Positions 5,238 through 5,318 of a DNA stretch of 5,318 bases are shown here, in pieces. Source of the DNA: Acidobacteriota bacterium (GTDB lineage Bacteria > Acidobacteriota > Vicinamibacteria > Vicinamibacterales > Fen-181); NCBI GenBank assembly GCA_003157675.1, contig PMKG01000456.1, positions 1 to 5,318 of the forward strand, given 5' to 3'. Position 1 is the first letter of the stretch. Every line of letters begins with the position of its first letter. The translations under genes were made by a program, and so were the position numbers. The notes under the pieces are model-generated. The model saw only the letters and a program-made list of their open reading frames with translations. It searched no databases and was not told the DNA's origin.

Positions 5238-5318
5238 TTAGGCCGCCGGCACCCGGGCCTGGAACTCGCGCGGCAGACTCTCGAACCCGTCCACCATCGT
5301 GCTGGCCCGGACGAACAG
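5238..5318 (-). CDS. C-terminal end of an unrecognised protein (partial)
   Basis: A minus-strand frame runs open from the right edge to a TAA at 5238-5240, giving the last 26 residues of a protein that starts outside the window. The fragment includes FVRASTMVDGFESLP and ends RVPAA. I do not recognise the family. Points in favour of a real gene are the position after a tRNA-repeat junction, GC-rich third positions, and a stop just before the non-coding tandem repeat. The short length means a chance open frame cannot be excluded. Confidence 0.5.
   Translation of the reverse strand: MFVRASTMVDGFESLPREFQARVPAA

Overview
This high-GC window comes from a Gram-negative (diderm) bacterium. It encodes two consecutive peptidoglycan-precursor enzymes and a LolA-type lipoprotein carrier, which only makes sense with an outer membrane. 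The GC-rich codon use, the soil-type palindromic and heptamer repeats, and the gene styles would suit an Acidobacteriota (Vicinamibacteria-like) or similar soil lineage. That placement is an inference and cannot be proved here.

Layout. Positions 2-460 (+) hold the C-terminal 152 residues of MurB, with the gene entering from the left edge. It is followed by a complete murA (514-1770, +) behind a strong Shine-Dalgarno sequence. MurA and MurB catalyse the two committed steps from UDP-GlcNAc to UDP-MurNAc. The MurA carries Asp where most MurA proteins carry the fosfomycin-reactive Cys. Converging on murA, with only 12 bases between stop codons, is a minus-strand group. In transcription order it is a rhodanese-like protein (4829-4461), a DUF2723/TMEM260-like GT-C membrane protein (4444-2543) and a LolA-like periplasmic carrier (2478-1783). 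The first two are 16 bases apart and look co-transcribed. The third follows a short intergenic element made of two palindromes. The rhodanese has Asp at the catalytic Cys position, and the DUF2723 protein has a divergent catalytic-loop motif.

The right end, 4830-5318, is a non-coding and repeat-rich junction. It holds a probable tRNA promoter, a leader hairpin, a clean tRNA-Ala(CGC) with the G3:U70 identity pair and encoded CCA, two degenerate tandem copies of a palindromic repeat directly abutting the tRNA, and a 56-bp heptamer tandem repeat. Last comes the C-terminal 26 codons of an unrecognised minus-strand gene that leaves the window.

Most of the window is ordinary envelope-biogenesis housekeeping. 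I see no defence system, phage, CRISPR array or clearly novel multi-gene system. The points worth a second look are the active-site substitutions in MurA, the rhodanese and the DUF2723 protein, and the repeat families around the tRNA and upstream of lolA.
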